Shown in pieces: positions 1 through 8,185 of a stretch of 64,000 bases of DNA. Under the pieces are notes generated by a model that ran no database searches, was not told the DNA's origin, and saw nothing but the letters and a program-made list of their open reading frames with translations. The position numbers and the translations under genes are program-made. The DNA is from Longimicrobiales bacterium. GTDB taxonomy: Bacteria; Gemmatimonadota; Gemmatimonadetes; Longimicrobiales; Gaopeijiaceae. Within the stretch, counting starts at the first letter, position 1, and each line of letters begins with the position of its first letter. The DNA lies in NCBI GenBank assembly GCA_958296005.1, contig CATQHQ010000001.1:124001-188000 (forward strand), read 5' to 3'.

Positions 1-906
1 GTCGGCGTACCAGGCCGAGCCGCCGTAGCGTCCCGTGGAGTGCCCGGGCCACCAGGCGACGCGTAGCGAGCGGCGCATCAGGTCGCGCTTCTCATGGAAG
101 ATTCTGGCGAGCTCCAGAAGGGTCGCGTCGCCCACCGCGTTGTCGCCGATCCCCACGTCCCACGAGTCGTAGTGTCCGTGAGCCAGGACGAACTCCTCCT
201 CTTTCCCGGGGATGCGGGCGACGGGCACGAGGCACTGCGACCACCCCTCCCGCATCTCGGTGCGCAGGTTGACCTTGTCCAGGCCGTCCTCGATGGCGGC
301 CACCAGCTTGTTGCCGTCGAGCCGGTTGATCGCCGCCACCGGCGTCTTGGGCTTCTGATCCCGTTGCGAGTCGCCCGGGGAGCCCCAGACTGTGGCGCAT
401 GTGCCCCAGTGGACCCGGGTGCCCGGGTTGATGTAGACCTGACCCGCGGCTCCGGCGACCTCGTACTTGGCGACCGACGTGGGCATAGGGTAGCCCTCGG
501 TGACCACGATCTTCCCCTCGACGTCCGGCGGCGGTTCGCTCGCACGGTCCTGAAAGATGTCGTCCGCCGTCTCCTCGATCGGCTCTGGCGGAACGAAGAC
601 CGGCGCGCCGGAAAGTCCTCTTTTCGTCGTGGATGCCGAGAACGAGGGCGCCTTGGCCTCCAACTCCAGGCCGGCGGCCCTCACGGACGCGCTGACCGGA
701 ACCGACAGGTAGAGGTCGGGTTGGTGGACCTCGACGTGGATGTCCAGCTCGCGCAACTGGGTGACGATGAAGTTGGCTGCGTCGCGTTCGTCGGGGGTGC
801 CGGACTCCCGGGAAAGGACCGAGAACCGTTGGACAAGGTTCCAGCCGAGATCGACGGAGGTGTCGGCCAGGAAGGACTCTAGAGGACTCAGCTCGGGTTC
901 GGGCAT
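1..906 (-). CDS. M28-family metallopeptidase with PA domain, C-terminus off the window
   Basis: The minus-strand frame is open from an ATG at 906 to the left edge, about 302 codons. An N-terminal region (DERDAANFIVTQLRELDI) is followed by a protease-associated domain (EGKIVVTEGYP ... PGTRVHWGT). Then comes the start of the M28 zinc peptidase domain: GHYDSWDVG supplies the first metal-binding His and Asp, and GDNAVGDATLLELAR resembles the second metal motif, although the usual D-N-x-S-G reads D-N-A-V-G. The family hydrolyses peptides or N-terminal dipeptides and is usually exported, but no signal peptide is visible from this start. The remaining metal ligands lie beyond the window. Confidence 0.85.
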   Translation of the reverse strand, partial: MPEPELSPLESFLADTSVDLGWNLVQRFSVLSRESGTPDERDAANFIVTQLRELDIHVEVHQPDLYLSVPVSASVRAAGLELEAKAPSFSASTTKRGLSGAPVFVPPEPIEETADDIFQDRASEPPPDVEGKIVVTEGYPMPTSVAKYEVAGAAGQVYINPGTRVHWGTCATVWGSPGDSQRDQKPKTPVAAINRLDGNKLVAAIEDGLDKVNLRTEMREGWSQCLVPVARIPGKEEEFVLAHGHYDSWDVGIGDNAVGDATLLELARIFHEKRDLMRRSLRVAWWPGHSTGRYGGSAWYAD

Positions 907-931
907 GGTCGTGTCCGGCAAGAGGAAAGCA

Positions 932-1414
932 TCAACGGGGTTCGGCAAGACGCGAGAAGTGGTATTGGACGACCTTCCAGGCGCCGTCGGAGGCGACCCG
1001 GGTCTCGGAGTAGCGCCATGTGCCGGTGATCGGCGGCTGGCCACCGGGCAACGAGAGGGTTCCGTCCACGTAGGCCACCGACGACGCCGCGTCCCCGTGC
1101 ACCTGAACGTCCAGATCGCGGACCGATACTTCGGCTCGCATCCCCGCGTCCCACGCCATCTGCAGGGCGGCTGCGTTGAAGCCCCGCGCCAGGGGCGCTC
1201 CTTCGAGGAAGAACCCTCTCGCTTGGTCGTGATAGTGGCCAGCGAGGCTCTCGAAGTCGCCGTTCGTCCAGGCTTCCAGCGTCGCTTCGACCGCAGCGCG
1301 CACCTGAGGTTCGGCGCCGGGGGACTGGGAGGGCGGCCGGGACGCTCCGGCCGAAAGGGCCGCAGCCGCTGCGAGAAGAGGAACTCCCGCCAAGGCAACT
1401 CTCAAGCTCTTCAC
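932..1414 (-). CDS. Secreted NTF2/SnoaL-like (DUF4440-type) protein
   Basis: A 160-residue protein with an N-terminal signal peptide (MKSLRVALAGVPLLAAAAALSAGA). The mature part matches the NTF2-like fold of SnoaL/DUF4440 proteins: an N-terminal helix (VRAAVEATLEAWTNGDFESLAGHYHD) and a C-terminal strand pattern (GTWRYSETRVASDGAWKVVQYHFS). Such domains serve as ketosteroid-isomerase-like enzymes or binding modules, and the substrate cannot be predicted here. It lies 25 bp upstream of the M28 peptidase in the same direction, so the two may be cotranscribed. Confidence 0.75.
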   Translation of the reverse strand: MKSLRVALAGVPLLAAAAALSAGASRPPSQSPGAEPQVRAAVEATLEAWTNGDFESLAGHYHDQARGFFLEGAPLARGFNAAALQMAWDAGMRAEVSVRDLDVQVHGDAASSVAYVDGTLSLPGGQPPITGTWRYSETRVASDGAWKVVQYHFSRLAEPR

Positions 1415-1541
1415 GCCGCACCTCTCTTCCTCGTGTCATCGCTTCCGCCCTATACTCTTATTGTAATCGGCCCCGCAAGCCATCCCCCCGGAGCGGTTCC
1501 CTCCGACCCGGATCCCAACCGCCTGCAACGAGGTCGAGCCC

Positions 1542-3761
1542 ATGGTCGAGACCGTCTCCGGCTTCCTCCGATCGCAGTGGGGCCCGCCTCTGGCGACCGT
1601 GGTGGTTGCGGCGGCGCTGGTGGCCGGCGTCGCCTTCCGGGTCGACTTGAGTCCGCACGTGGAGGCCGAGTTCTTCTTCGCGCCCGGCGACCCCCAGCTG
1701 CGGGAGTCGCGGGAGCTGGCGGAGCGATACCCGGCGGGCGGGGAACTGGTGATCGTGCGCGCCGAGGCGCCGGAGGTCGGAGCCGCCGCCTACGAGGACC
1801 GGGTGGCCGCCCTGGGCAGCGCCCTGGCAGAGCTTCCGGGCGTGAGCGAAGTGTACTCGGTGGCCAACCAGGACCCGTCCAGTCCGCTGTGGAGCCGCGT
1901 GCTTACGCCGTCGGCCAACGGTGATCAGGCCGGCGACCGGGAGCTGGAGTCGCCCGCAGGCGCCACGAACCTGGTGCTGCGCGTGGACGAGTCGGATGCG
2001 GCGGCGCTGACGCGGCGGATCGAGGCGACGTTGGCGGACCACGAACGCGGGGACTTTCGTCTTCTGGCGTCGGGGGTTCCGGTGATCGTGGAGCTGATCC
2101 GGCGAGGGCTTGCTCGGGACTTGGCCGTCTTCAGCACGGCGGCGCTTCTGGTGTTCGGCCTCGTTGCGGCTCTCGTGTACCGTAACTGGCGGATCGTCGC
2201 CGGGACGATGCTGTCCTGCGTTTGCGCCTGCGCGGCGACGCTGCTGGCCACGGCGGTCGCAGGCGTCGGGATCGGGCTGCTGACCGCGAATATCGTGACG
2301 GTCGTCTTCGTGCTGACGCTCTCCCACACGGTCTTCTTGACCGCGGCGTGGCGGCGGGCGACGGCCGCCCTCGCTCCCGGCAGCGGACTCGCGTCGCCGG
2401 CCGCGCGGGCGGCGGCTCGGCGGGCGGCGGCTCGGACGATCCGGCCCTCGCTGTGGTGCATGGCCACGACGGTAGCGGGGTTCGCGAGCCTGTGGTTTGC
2501 CTCGGCAAGGCCGTTGCGAGAGCTGGGAACGGCCGGGGCGATGGGCACGGTGATCGCGCTGGCGTGCGCCTTTACGGTCCTGCCGGCTTGGCTGCGGAGC
2601 GCCACCGGGCGACGGGACGTCCCAGGGGGGCGGGGTGGTTTGGCATTGAGGGCGATCGCTCGCTTCGCTCTACCCCTCTCGCTTCGGCAACCCCTCCTGT
2701 GCCTGTCCGTCTTTGGAGCGGTCGCCGCGATCGTCGGCACGGGCGTGTTTCGACTGAACACGGACCCGGGGCTCTTCAGCTACTTCGACCCCGGGGGATC
2801 GATCCGTCCCGGGCTGGAAGCGATCGACCGGGAGGGCGGCAGCAGTCCGCTTCTGCTCGCAGTGGGCGCTCCCGGCGGGGAACGGCTCGACGACGACGAA
2901 GGCTACCGGCGGATGTGGCGGCTTCAGGACTCCTTGGAAGCGGACTCGGCGACGGGGATCGTGTTGTCGCCCGCTCCGATTCTGGGCCATGCCCGAACCC
3001 TTCCGCTGGCGAACTTCCTGCCGGTCTCCATGCTGATCGGGTTCTTGGAGCGTCCCGAGTTCGGTGGAATCGCGCGGGGGTTCGTGAGCGAGGATCGCAC
3101 AGAGGTGCTCTACTCCGTGCGCATGATCGAGGGCGGTCGGGACGAGCCCAGGGAAGCCGTGGTCGCCCGGTTGGCGGCCCGGGCGGAAGAGACGGGCTTG
3201 GCCGTGAACGCGACCGGAGGGCTGTACGAGCTTCAGGGCCGGTTGGGCAAGCTCGTCGCCGGGAGCCTCAAGGTGGGGTTGGCGGGCCTGCTCGGCCTCT
3301 TCCTCCTGATGGGCTATCTGGTCTCCCGCTCCGTGCGAGCCGCCGCGGCGATGCTCGCTTGTCTGGCGGCCGTGCCGGCGATCGTTCTCGGGGCCTTCGG
3401 GCACCTGGGCGTCGCCGTAGACATCGTCACGTCGCCGGCGGCCAACGTGGCGCTGGCCATGGGAGTGGACTCCATGATCCACCTCGTGACGCGGGTGCGC
3501 CGCCTGGGCCGTGGCCCGGCGCGGCCGGGCGGACCCTGGCGCACCGCCCGCGACGACTTGGCCAAGCCTGTAGCGACGGCGTGCGCCGTGATCTGCGCCG
3601 GCTTCGGTATCTTCGCCCTGTCCGACTTCCCGCCCACCCGGCGCTTCGGCGCGGCCGTGATCCTCGGGACCGTCGTGGCCACCACAGTAGCGCTGGGTGC
3701 CCTCCCAGCGCTCATGGCCCGGACCCGGACGCCTGCGCAGAAGTCGTCCGAGGGGCCATAG
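1542..3761 (+). CDS. MMPL/RND-superfamily exporter
   Basis: A 739-residue membrane protein with the two-fold layout of MMPL transporters: a TM helix at about 20-35, a periplasmic domain, and five or six TM helices at 195-400 (VFSTAALLVFGLVAALVY, NIVTVVFVLTLSHTVFL). A second periplasmic domain and a second TM block follow at 570-730, with the repeated motif ANVALAMGVDSMIHL. HpnN and related proteins of this group move lipids or hydrophobic molecules across the inner membrane. The ATG at 1542 follows a GAGG-containing RBS. No adaptor or outer-membrane partner is adjacent, and its end is 1 bp from the convergent ABC permease end. Confidence 0.85.
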   Translation: MVETVSGFLRSQWGPPLATVVVAAALVAGVAFRVDLSPHVEAEFFFAPGDPQLRESRELAERYPAGGELVIVRAEAPEVGAAAYEDRVAALGSALAELPGVSEVYSVANQDPSSPLWSRVLTPSANGDQAGDRELESPAGATNLVLRVDESDAAALTRRIEATLADHERGDFRLLASGVPVIVELIRRGLARDLAVFSTAALLVFGLVAALVYRNWRIVAGTMLSCVCACAATLLATAVAGVGIGLLTANIVTVVFVLTLSHTVFLTAAWRRATAALAPGSGLASPAARAAARRAAARTIRPSLWCMATTVAGFASLWFASARPLRELGTAGAMGTVIALACAFTVLPAWLRSATGRRDVPGGRGGLALRAIARFALPLSLRQPLLCLSVFGAVAAIVGTGVFRLNTDPGLFSYFDPGGSIRPGLEAIDREGGSSPLLLAVGAPGGERLDDDEGYRRMWRLQDSLEADSATGIVLSPAPILGHARTLPLANFLPVSMLIGFLERPEFGGIARGFVSEDRTEVLYSVRMIEGGRDEPREAVVARLAARAEETGLAVNATGGLYELQGRLGKLVAGSLKVGLAGLLGLFLLMGYLVSRSVRAAAAMLACLAAVPAIVLGAFGHLGVAVDIVTSPAANVALAMGVDSMIHLVTRVRRLGRGPARPGGPWRTARDDLAKPVATACAVICAGFGIFALSDFPPTRRFGAAVILGTVVATTVALGALPALMARTRTPAQKSSEGP

Positions 3762-3762
3762 C

Positions 3763-4470
3763 CTACCAGTCGATGGCGGCGGGCTTGGGTCGGTAGCGCT
3801 CGAAGCCCTGGCGGGCCAAGAAGGAGGCGACGGCAAGCATCACTACAGGGACCGACAGCGCCGCGACGGCGCCCAGGACCCAAGCCGAGCCGGAGTTAGC
3901 TAGGAACTCGACGGCCGTTGGCAACCAAGCGCGGACCCATTGTTCAAAGAAGTCGTCGACTACTAACAGGACAATCAGGAACGCGGCAGGCGCGAAGGCA
4001 AGCTTGTTGACATCGAAGCGGATCAGGGCACTGCACCCCAAGCACATGGCGGCAGACGCCAGGGGCCAAACCGTCAGGAACGCGGCCAGAAGCCAGCCGA
4101 CGCCGCCGTTGGCGCCGACCGCCGGAAGTACCATCCAGTTTATCGCCCCGGCGGCCAGTGCGGCGAGCGGGAAGGCGCCCAGTGCGATCGACACGAAGGC
4201 AGCGAAAACGAGAGTGCCGCTTGGAACAGGCAACGTGGTCGTGAACTCCATCTGTCCGGTCACTTTGTCCTTGATGATGTTCATCGGAACCCCCATAGCG
4301 ACGCTCGCCGCGGCGACGAACAGCAACCAGATCGTCGTCCCCGTGCTGGCACGGCCGACGACTTGCAGAACCAGCGTGCCCACCACGGCAATGCACAGTG
4401 CCACGAGAAGGTTTTTCTTGTTGCGTCGGAACTCGACGCCGAGCAGGCTACGGATGTGACGTGTGTTCAT
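3763..4470 (-). CDS. ABC-2 type transporter permease (peptide cluster)
   Basis: A 235-residue protein with about six TM helices (LLVALCIAVVGTLVLQVV, IWLLFVAAASVAMGV, LVFAAFVSIALGAFPLAALAAG and others) and the ABC-2 permease layout used by BcrB/NatB-type exporters. It overlaps the ATPase gene by 23 bp and is the last gene of the operon that begins with the C39 peptidase. Two-component BcrAB-like pumps in bacteriocin operons commonly give self-immunity by expelling peptide from the membrane. That role, or export of a mature peptide, is inferred from context. Confidence 0.8.
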   Translation of the reverse strand: MNTRHIRSLLGVEFRRNKKNLLVALCIAVVGTLVLQVVGRASTGTTIWLLFVAAASVAMGVPMNIIKDKVTGQMEFTTTLPVPSGTLVFAAFVSIALGAFPLAALAAGAINWMVLPAVGANGGVGWLLAAFLTVWPLASAAMCLGCSALIRFDVNKLAFAPAAFLIVLLVVDDFFEQWVRAWLPTAVEFLANSGSAWVLGAVAALSVPVVMLAVASFLARQGFERYRPKPAAIDW

Positions 4471-5173
4471 CGGACGATAGGGCGGAGTAGAGGAGGCGGG
4501 AGAGAGGGGCTTCCGGATCGCGACTGCGAAGGGCGGTGACGGTCGTGTCGCCCACGAGCTTGCCTTTGCGCAGCATGACGATCCTGTCTGCGATCTGTTC
4601 CACGTCTTCGAGAATGTGGCTCGAGAACAGAACCAAGCGGTCGCGTCCCGTGGACGCCGCGTCGTTGATCACGGCAAGCAGCTCGCCGCGCATCAGGGGA
4701 TCGATGCCGGAGGTAGGTTCGTCGAGGATGAGGATGGGCGGGCGGTGCGCTTCGGCGGCCACCAGGGACAGCTTCACGGCCATGCCCTTGGAGAGCGTGC
4801 CGACCTTGGAGCTGGAGGGCAAGTCCAAACGGCGGAGGAGCGTCCTCGCATAGCCGTCGTCCCATGTCGGGAAGAAGTTGGACAGAAAGTCCAGGTGCTC
4901 CGCCACGGACATCCAGCCGAAGCCCAAGAGGCGCTCCGGAAGAAAGCCGATCTCTGTACGAATCCCCGGCAGGCAAGAGCGCACTTCCCGTCCGCCGATC
5001 TCCACGGTGCCCTCGTAATGTCTCGACCTGCCGGCGATCGCCTTCAGCGTGGTGCTCTTGCCCGCGCCGTTGGCCCCCACGATAGCAACCCGCTCGCTGG
5101 ACTTGAATTCGAGGTCGAGGGGTTCAAGGAGAAAGTCCGGATACCGAACGCTGAACTCACGCAGTCGTACCAT
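4448..5173 (-). CDS. ABC transporter ATP-binding protein (BcrA/CcmA type)
   Basis: A 241-residue single ABC domain. Walker A is GANGAGKST near residue 35, the signature is LSKGMAVK (a common variant of LSGGQ in BcrA-type ATPases), Walker B is ILILDEPTSGIDP, and a switch His follows (LFSSHILEDVEQ). It has no membrane segment and pairs with the overlapping permease. In this operon it most plausibly powers producer immunity to, or export of, the Cys-rich peptides encoded upstream. The ATG at 5173 is 18 bp after the Yip1-like gene. Confidence 0.88.
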   Translation of the reverse strand: MVRLREFSVRYPDFLLEPLDLEFKSSERVAIVGANGAGKSTTLKAIAGRSRHYEGTVEIGGREVRSCLPGIRTEIGFLPERLLGFGWMSVAEHLDFLSNFFPTWDDGYARTLLRRLDLPSSSKVGTLSKGMAVKLSLVAAEAHRPPILILDEPTSGIDPLMRGELLAVINDAASTGRDRLVLFSSHILEDVEQIADRIVMLRKGKLVGDTTVTALRSRDPEAPLSRLLYSALSSDEHTSHP

Positions 5174-5191
5174 GGAGCGTAGCTAGTCCAG

Positions 5192-5842
5192 TTAGAGGAG
5201 GGAGGCTCTGGCACCCGCGAGCCCTATGAGCCCGATCCAGAAGAGCGCGGCCAGTCCACCTGCTGCCAGCCGCTCGATCTCAACGACGCGTCGGAAAGCC
5301 AGGTACAGGAATACGTACCAAGCAATATGCATCAATGTCACGCCGCTGGCCATGGACTGCAAGACCGGGTGGGACGCCGGCACGAACGCCGCGAGTCCCA
5401 TCGCTGCGCCGAGGTCCTCGGGGGAGGTGGGCGTCCCGCTGGTGGCTCGCACGAACACGGCGGCGAGGACCCCTTGGGTCGCCAGAATGGCTTCGCCGTA
5501 CAGCAGAACCGAGAAGAGAGGACGCAGCCGGCGCTCGGAGTTGACCAGCATCAGCACCGCCCAACCCACAACGGCCAGCACCCCCGCCTTGGCAAGGATC
5601 ACGAGGGGTGCCAGCACGGCCATGGCCCAGAAGATCCCGGCCACGGCCTCGACCGCATCGGCGGGCAGGGTGCTCGCCATGAGGGGCCACAGGGAATAGG
5701 CCGACGCAAGGGAGAACAGCCACGCTACGACGATCGGCGCCAGAATGGGCCTGTGGGTGCGGATGTCGTCCATGCCGGGGACGAGGTGGCTGAAGAACCT
5801 CTTGACGGCGGAGACGAACTTGGAGGGCTCGTTGTGGGTCAC
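5192..5842 (-). CDS. Yip1-like multi-pass membrane protein (peptide cluster)
   Basis: A 216-residue protein with five hydrophobic segments after a short cytoplasmic N-terminus (AVKRFFSHLVPGMDDIRTHRPILAPIVVAWLFSLA). This is the pattern of the Yip1/YIPF domain family, often seen beside ABC-2 transporters. The GTG start at 5842 overlaps the stop of the thioredoxin-like gene (GTGA), implying translational coupling. The biochemical role is unknown; an accessory immunity or maturation membrane factor is an inference from its place between the oxidoreductase and the ABC genes. Confidence 0.65.
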   Translation of the reverse strand: MTHNEPSKFVSAVKRFFSHLVPGMDDIRTHRPILAPIVVAWLFSLASAYSLWPLMASTLPADAVEAVAGIFWAMAVLAPLVILAKAGVLAVVGWAVLMLVNSERRLRPLFSVLLYGEAILATQGVLAAVFVRATSGTPTSPEDLGAAMGLAAFVPASHPVLQSMASGVTLMHIAWYVFLYLAFRRVVEIERLAAGGLAALFWIGLIGLAGARASLL

Positions 5843-6402
5843 GGCGCGTCGTCTCCAGCACCGGCGGGACGCATGCCGATCGCCTGAATGGATTCCGTCA
5901 GGCGCTGGCGCGTGCTTCGGCCGACGTGAACCAACCGCACGGTATCGGTCGCGTCGATCCAGAACGTGACCGGCACGGCGCTCACGCTCAGCGCTTCGGC
6001 AACGCTACCGTCCGCGTCCTTCAGCACGTTGCCGCGGAGAGACGGCGGCACCCATGACGCGTCGTTCGTGTCCGAGGAAGGCGAGGCGACGATGCGGAGC
6101 TCGCGCGGTCCGATCTCGGCCGCCAGCGATTCCCAGAGACGAAGCTCAGCTTTGCAGTGGATGCAGGTGTCGTTGACGTACATGAGGGCAACCGGGCGTG
6201 CCAAGTCCTCTCCGGAACTCCACGGCTCGCCTACTTGGCGTTGCGCGGCGACGGACGGAAACGACCATGGAGGCTCGGGCGGCGCTTCTCCGGCTCCCGC
6301 TCGGTCCAGCAACAGAAGCGGGGTGGCGGCACCTGTGACGGCAACCGCGGCCGCGAGCGCGGCCAGGACCTTCTTCTTGGCGAGTGATCTCGTTGGTTTC
6401 AT
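5839..6402 (-). CDS. Membrane-anchored thioredoxin-like oxidoreductase (peptide cluster)
   Basis: A 187-residue protein with an N-terminal signal anchor (KKKVLAALAAAVAVTGAATPLLLL) and an extracytoplasmic thioredoxin fold. The redox motif is CIHC (MYVNDTCIHCKAEL, about residue 80) and the cis-Pro loop is SVSAVPVTFWI. It sits directly after five genes for secreted peptides that each carry two Cys pairs, so a job in forming or shuffling their disulfides outside the membrane is the natural inference. A general TlpA-like reductase cannot be excluded. It overlaps the next gene by 4 bp. Confidence 0.8.
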   Translation of the reverse strand: MKPTRSLAKKKVLAALAAAVAVTGAATPLLLLDRAGAGEAPPEPPWSFPSVAAQRQVGEPWSSGEDLARPVALMYVNDTCIHCKAELRLWESLAAEIGPRELRIVASPSSDTNDASWVPPSLRGNVLKDADGSVAEALSVSAVPVTFWIDATDTVRLVHVGRSTRQRLTESIQAIGMRPAGAGDDAP

Positions 6403-6509
6403 GTTCGCTTTGGTTTGGGGAAGTGGCCCGGGAGCGTCAAGCGACGCCCCCGGGCCGAGCGGGCAGCAGGGCGATGCCGATTCCTGCTTCTCGCAGCTGG
6501 GGAAGCCGC

Positions 6510-6809
6510 CTAGGCGCTCGCGCAGGCTCCAATGCAGAATGCGGTTATGCCGGGATTCGCGATCGCCAGTGCGATCAGACCGGCGACGCTAGCACCACCG
6601 GAGAGCAAGGCCGCCCCGATGCACCCGATGCAGACGAGTCTGGCCGACCAGTGCCCAGCTCCGGCGACGTCGGCTTCCGCCGCTAGAACTGCGACGGATT
6701 GGGCGGTTGTCGTCGTTTCCACGACCTGCCGAGTACCGCTGGTTGTGGAGTGAGCGAGGACCAGGGTGGCAAGCAGTGCCAGGGACAGGCGAGTTGTTGT
6801 CGATTTCAT
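6510..6809 (-). CDS. Exported Cys-rich peptide precursor E
   Basis: A 99-residue precursor and the most divergent of five paralogues. The Sec-type signal is RLSLALLATLVLAHS. A pro-region ends in ADVAGAG, followed by a 47-residue hydrophobic core (53-99) that starts HW and carries C60-x2-C63 and C92-x3-C96. The middle of the core is nearly all Gly, Ala, Ile and Leu, enough for two short membrane helices. The core framework and the G-x-G before the core match the other four peptides although the signal sequence is unrelated, so the core defines the family. It resembles no peptide family I know. Confidence 0.72.
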   Translation of the reverse strand: MKSTTTRLSLALLATLVLAHSTTSGTRQVVETTTTAQSVAVLAAEADVAGAGHWSARLVCIGCIGAALLSGGASVAGLIALAIANPGITAFCIGACASA

Positions 6810-6843
6810 GGATGTTGTCCTTGTGTTTGATGGAAGGCAGAGG

Positions 6844-7137
6844 TCAATCGAACGCTTCGAAGCAGACAGCGACGCACGCGGCGACTGCAATCGTTGACCC
6901 CGGCATGTTGGCAGCTGCCACGATGGCACCCCAGCCTGACATGATCAGCGCGACGGCACCGGCGCCGCAGGCGGCGCAGGCGAATATGGCACCCCAGGGC
7001 GGGCCGTTGCCTTGGACGTCGGCCAGTGCGGCGGATGTGGGCCCGGTGCCGGGTGTTGGCGACAGCGATACGGAGCTCAGCGTGGAAAGGCTGAGTGACA
7101 GAGAAAGGGCGAGGACGAGTGTGCGAGACTTAGTCAT
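6844..7137 (-). CDS. Exported Cys-rich peptide precursor D
   Basis: A 97-residue precursor with the family start MTKSRTLVLALSLSLSLS. The pro-region is shorter than in A-C and ends in ADVQGNG. The 52-residue core (46-97) begins PPW and carries C54-x2-C57 and C88-x3-C92, with a strongly hydrophobic Gly/Ala-rich centre and an acidic tail (FEAFD). The ATG at 7137 follows a GGAG-type RBS that is conserved between paralogues (AGGAGATCAAC). Its function is inferred only from the cluster: a secreted, proteolytically matured, disulfide-bonded peptide. Confidence 0.75.
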   Translation of the reverse strand: MTKSRTLVLALSLSLSLSTLSSVSLSPTPGTGPTSAALADVQGNGPPWGAIFACAACGAGAVALIMSGWGAIVAAANMPGSTIAVAACVAVCFEAFD

Positions 7138-7184
7138 GTTGATCTCCTGACGAAGAGGGTTGATGTGGGATGGTGGCAAGTGGG

Positions 7185-7493
7185 CTAGAGGCAGGCCCTA
7201 TAGCATGCGCTGAGTACGTAGGCGCCCACTGCCTTTACGATGACGAGGGGGCCGTCTAGTAGGGCGGATGCCACGCTGAAGCAGGCCAAACACGCCGGTA
7301 TCATCCAATCCGGGCCGCTACCGGTGACGTCGACGGCGTCGGCGACAGGAGCCTGGGCAACTTCGAGTGCGGCTGGTGACGCGGCGGACCCTGTGGACAC
7401 GGGCACCGAGATGGCAGCAGGCGATCCAGCGTGGATGCCAAGGAGGCCGACGGAGAGTGAAAGGGCGAGGACGAGCGTGCGAGACTTAGTCAT
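7185..7493 (-). CDS. Exported Cys-rich peptide precursor C
   Basis: A 102-residue precursor. Residues 1-60 (signal peptide TLVLALSLSVGLLGIHAG plus pro-region ending DVTGSG) are almost identical to precursors A and B. The 42-residue core (61-102) differs and carries C68-x2-C71 and C97-x3-C101 around a hydrophobic stretch (SVASALLDGPLVIVKAVGAYVL). The ATG at 7493 has the conserved GGGAGATCAAC leader. Conserved leader plus variable core is the usual signature of toxin or RiPP precursor families that share one processing enzyme, here presumably the upstream C39 peptidase. Confidence 0.78.
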   Translation of the reverse strand: MTKSRTLVLALSLSVGLLGIHAGSPAAISVPVSTGSAASPAALEVAQAPVADAVDVTGSGPDWMIPACLACFSVASALLDGPLVIVKAVGAYVLSACYRACL

Positions 7494-7540
7494 GTTGATC
7501 TCCCGACGAAGAGGGTTGATGTGCGATGGCGGCAGGTATG

Positions 7541-7840
7541 CTAGAAGCACGCCCTTGCGCATCCGGCAAGTGCGGGGCCGCTCAATACGAAGGCGGGACT
7601 GAGGGCTAGGGAGACTCCCACCCCGAAGCAGGTCCAACAGGCCCACGGCTTCCACCACGGGCCGCTGCCGGTAACGTCGAAGGCGTTGGCGACAGGAGCC
7701 TGGGCAACTTCGAGTGCGGCTGATGGCGCGGCGGACCCTGTGGACACGGGTGCCGAGATGGCAACCGGCGATCCAGCGTGGATGCCAAGGAGGCCGACGG
7801 AGAGTGAAAGGGCGAGGACGAGTGTGCGAGACTTGTTCAT
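7541..7840 (-). CDS. Exported Cys-rich peptide precursor B
   Basis: A 99-residue precursor with the same 60-residue signal and pro-region as A and C (MNKSRTLVLALSLSVGLLGI start, DVTGSG end). The 39-residue core (61-99) is Trp-rich at its start (PWWKPWACWTC), with C68-x2-C71 and C94-x3-C98, and ends in an aromatic residue. The RBS GGGAG lies six bases before the ATG. It is one of three units that arose by recent tandem duplication (see the repeat feature). Confidence 0.78.
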   Translation of the reverse strand: MNKSRTLVLALSLSVGLLGIHAGSPVAISAPVSTGSAAPSAALEVAQAPVANAFDVTGSGPWWKPWACWTCFGVGVSLALSPAFVLSGPALAGCARACF

Positions 7841-7888
7841 GTTGATCTCCCGACGAAGGGGGTTGGTGTGCGATGGTGGCCAGGTGCG

Positions 7889-8185
7889 CTAGTAGCAGGC
7901 CTTTGCGCATCGGCGGATTACAGCGCCGCCCAGGGAGGCGAAGGGAGTGGCGGTTAGGCCGCCTCCCACCCCGAAGCAAGCCGAACACAGCCACTTCTTC
8001 CACGGGCCGCTGCCGGTAACGTCGAAGGCGTCGGCGATAGGAGCCTGGGCAACTTCGAATGCGGCTGGTGACGCGGCGGACCCTGTGGACACGGGTGCCG
8101 AGATGGCAGCAGGCGATCCAGCGTGGATGCCGAGGAGGCCGACGGAGAGTGAAAGGGCGAGGACGAGTGTGCGAGACTTAGTCAT
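7889..8185 (-). CDS. Exported Cys-rich peptide precursor A
   Basis: A 98-residue precursor and the first peptide gene after the peptidase. Signal peptide and pro-region span 1-60, ending DVTGSG. The core is 61-98, with cationic ends (PWKKWLC and RRCAKACY), C67-x2-C70 and C93-x3-C97, separated by a Gly-rich hydrophobic segment. A strong RBS (GGGAGGAAACACC) precedes the ATG at 8185, and the ATG overlaps the stop of the C39 gene as ATGA, so peptidase and first peptide are translationally coupled. Confidence 0.8.
   Translation of the reverse strand: MTKSRTLVLALSLSVGLLGIHAGSPAAISAPVSTGSAASPAAFEVAQAPIADAFDVTGSGPWKKWLCSACFGVGGGLTATPFASLGGAVIRRCAKACY

Larger units (their letters stand above)
7325..8185 (-). 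repeat. Three tandem copies of the peptide leader-coding unit
   Basis: Near-identical blocks of about 169 bp lie at roughly 7325-7493, 7672-7840 and 8017-8185. They cover the first 55-60 codons of precursors C, B and A, and the ribosome-binding region upstream of C and B is also conserved. The unit spacing is about 345 bp. The sequences coding the cores, between blocks, are much less alike. This points to recent tandem duplication with divergence concentrated in the cores. Confidence 0.85.

Noticed and set aside
3763-5842. ABC genes and Yip1-like gene as an unrelated transporter operon
   Set aside because: Overlap and short spacing with the thioredoxin-like gene and same strand as the peptide genes make one operon more likely; a separate promoter cannot be fully excluded.
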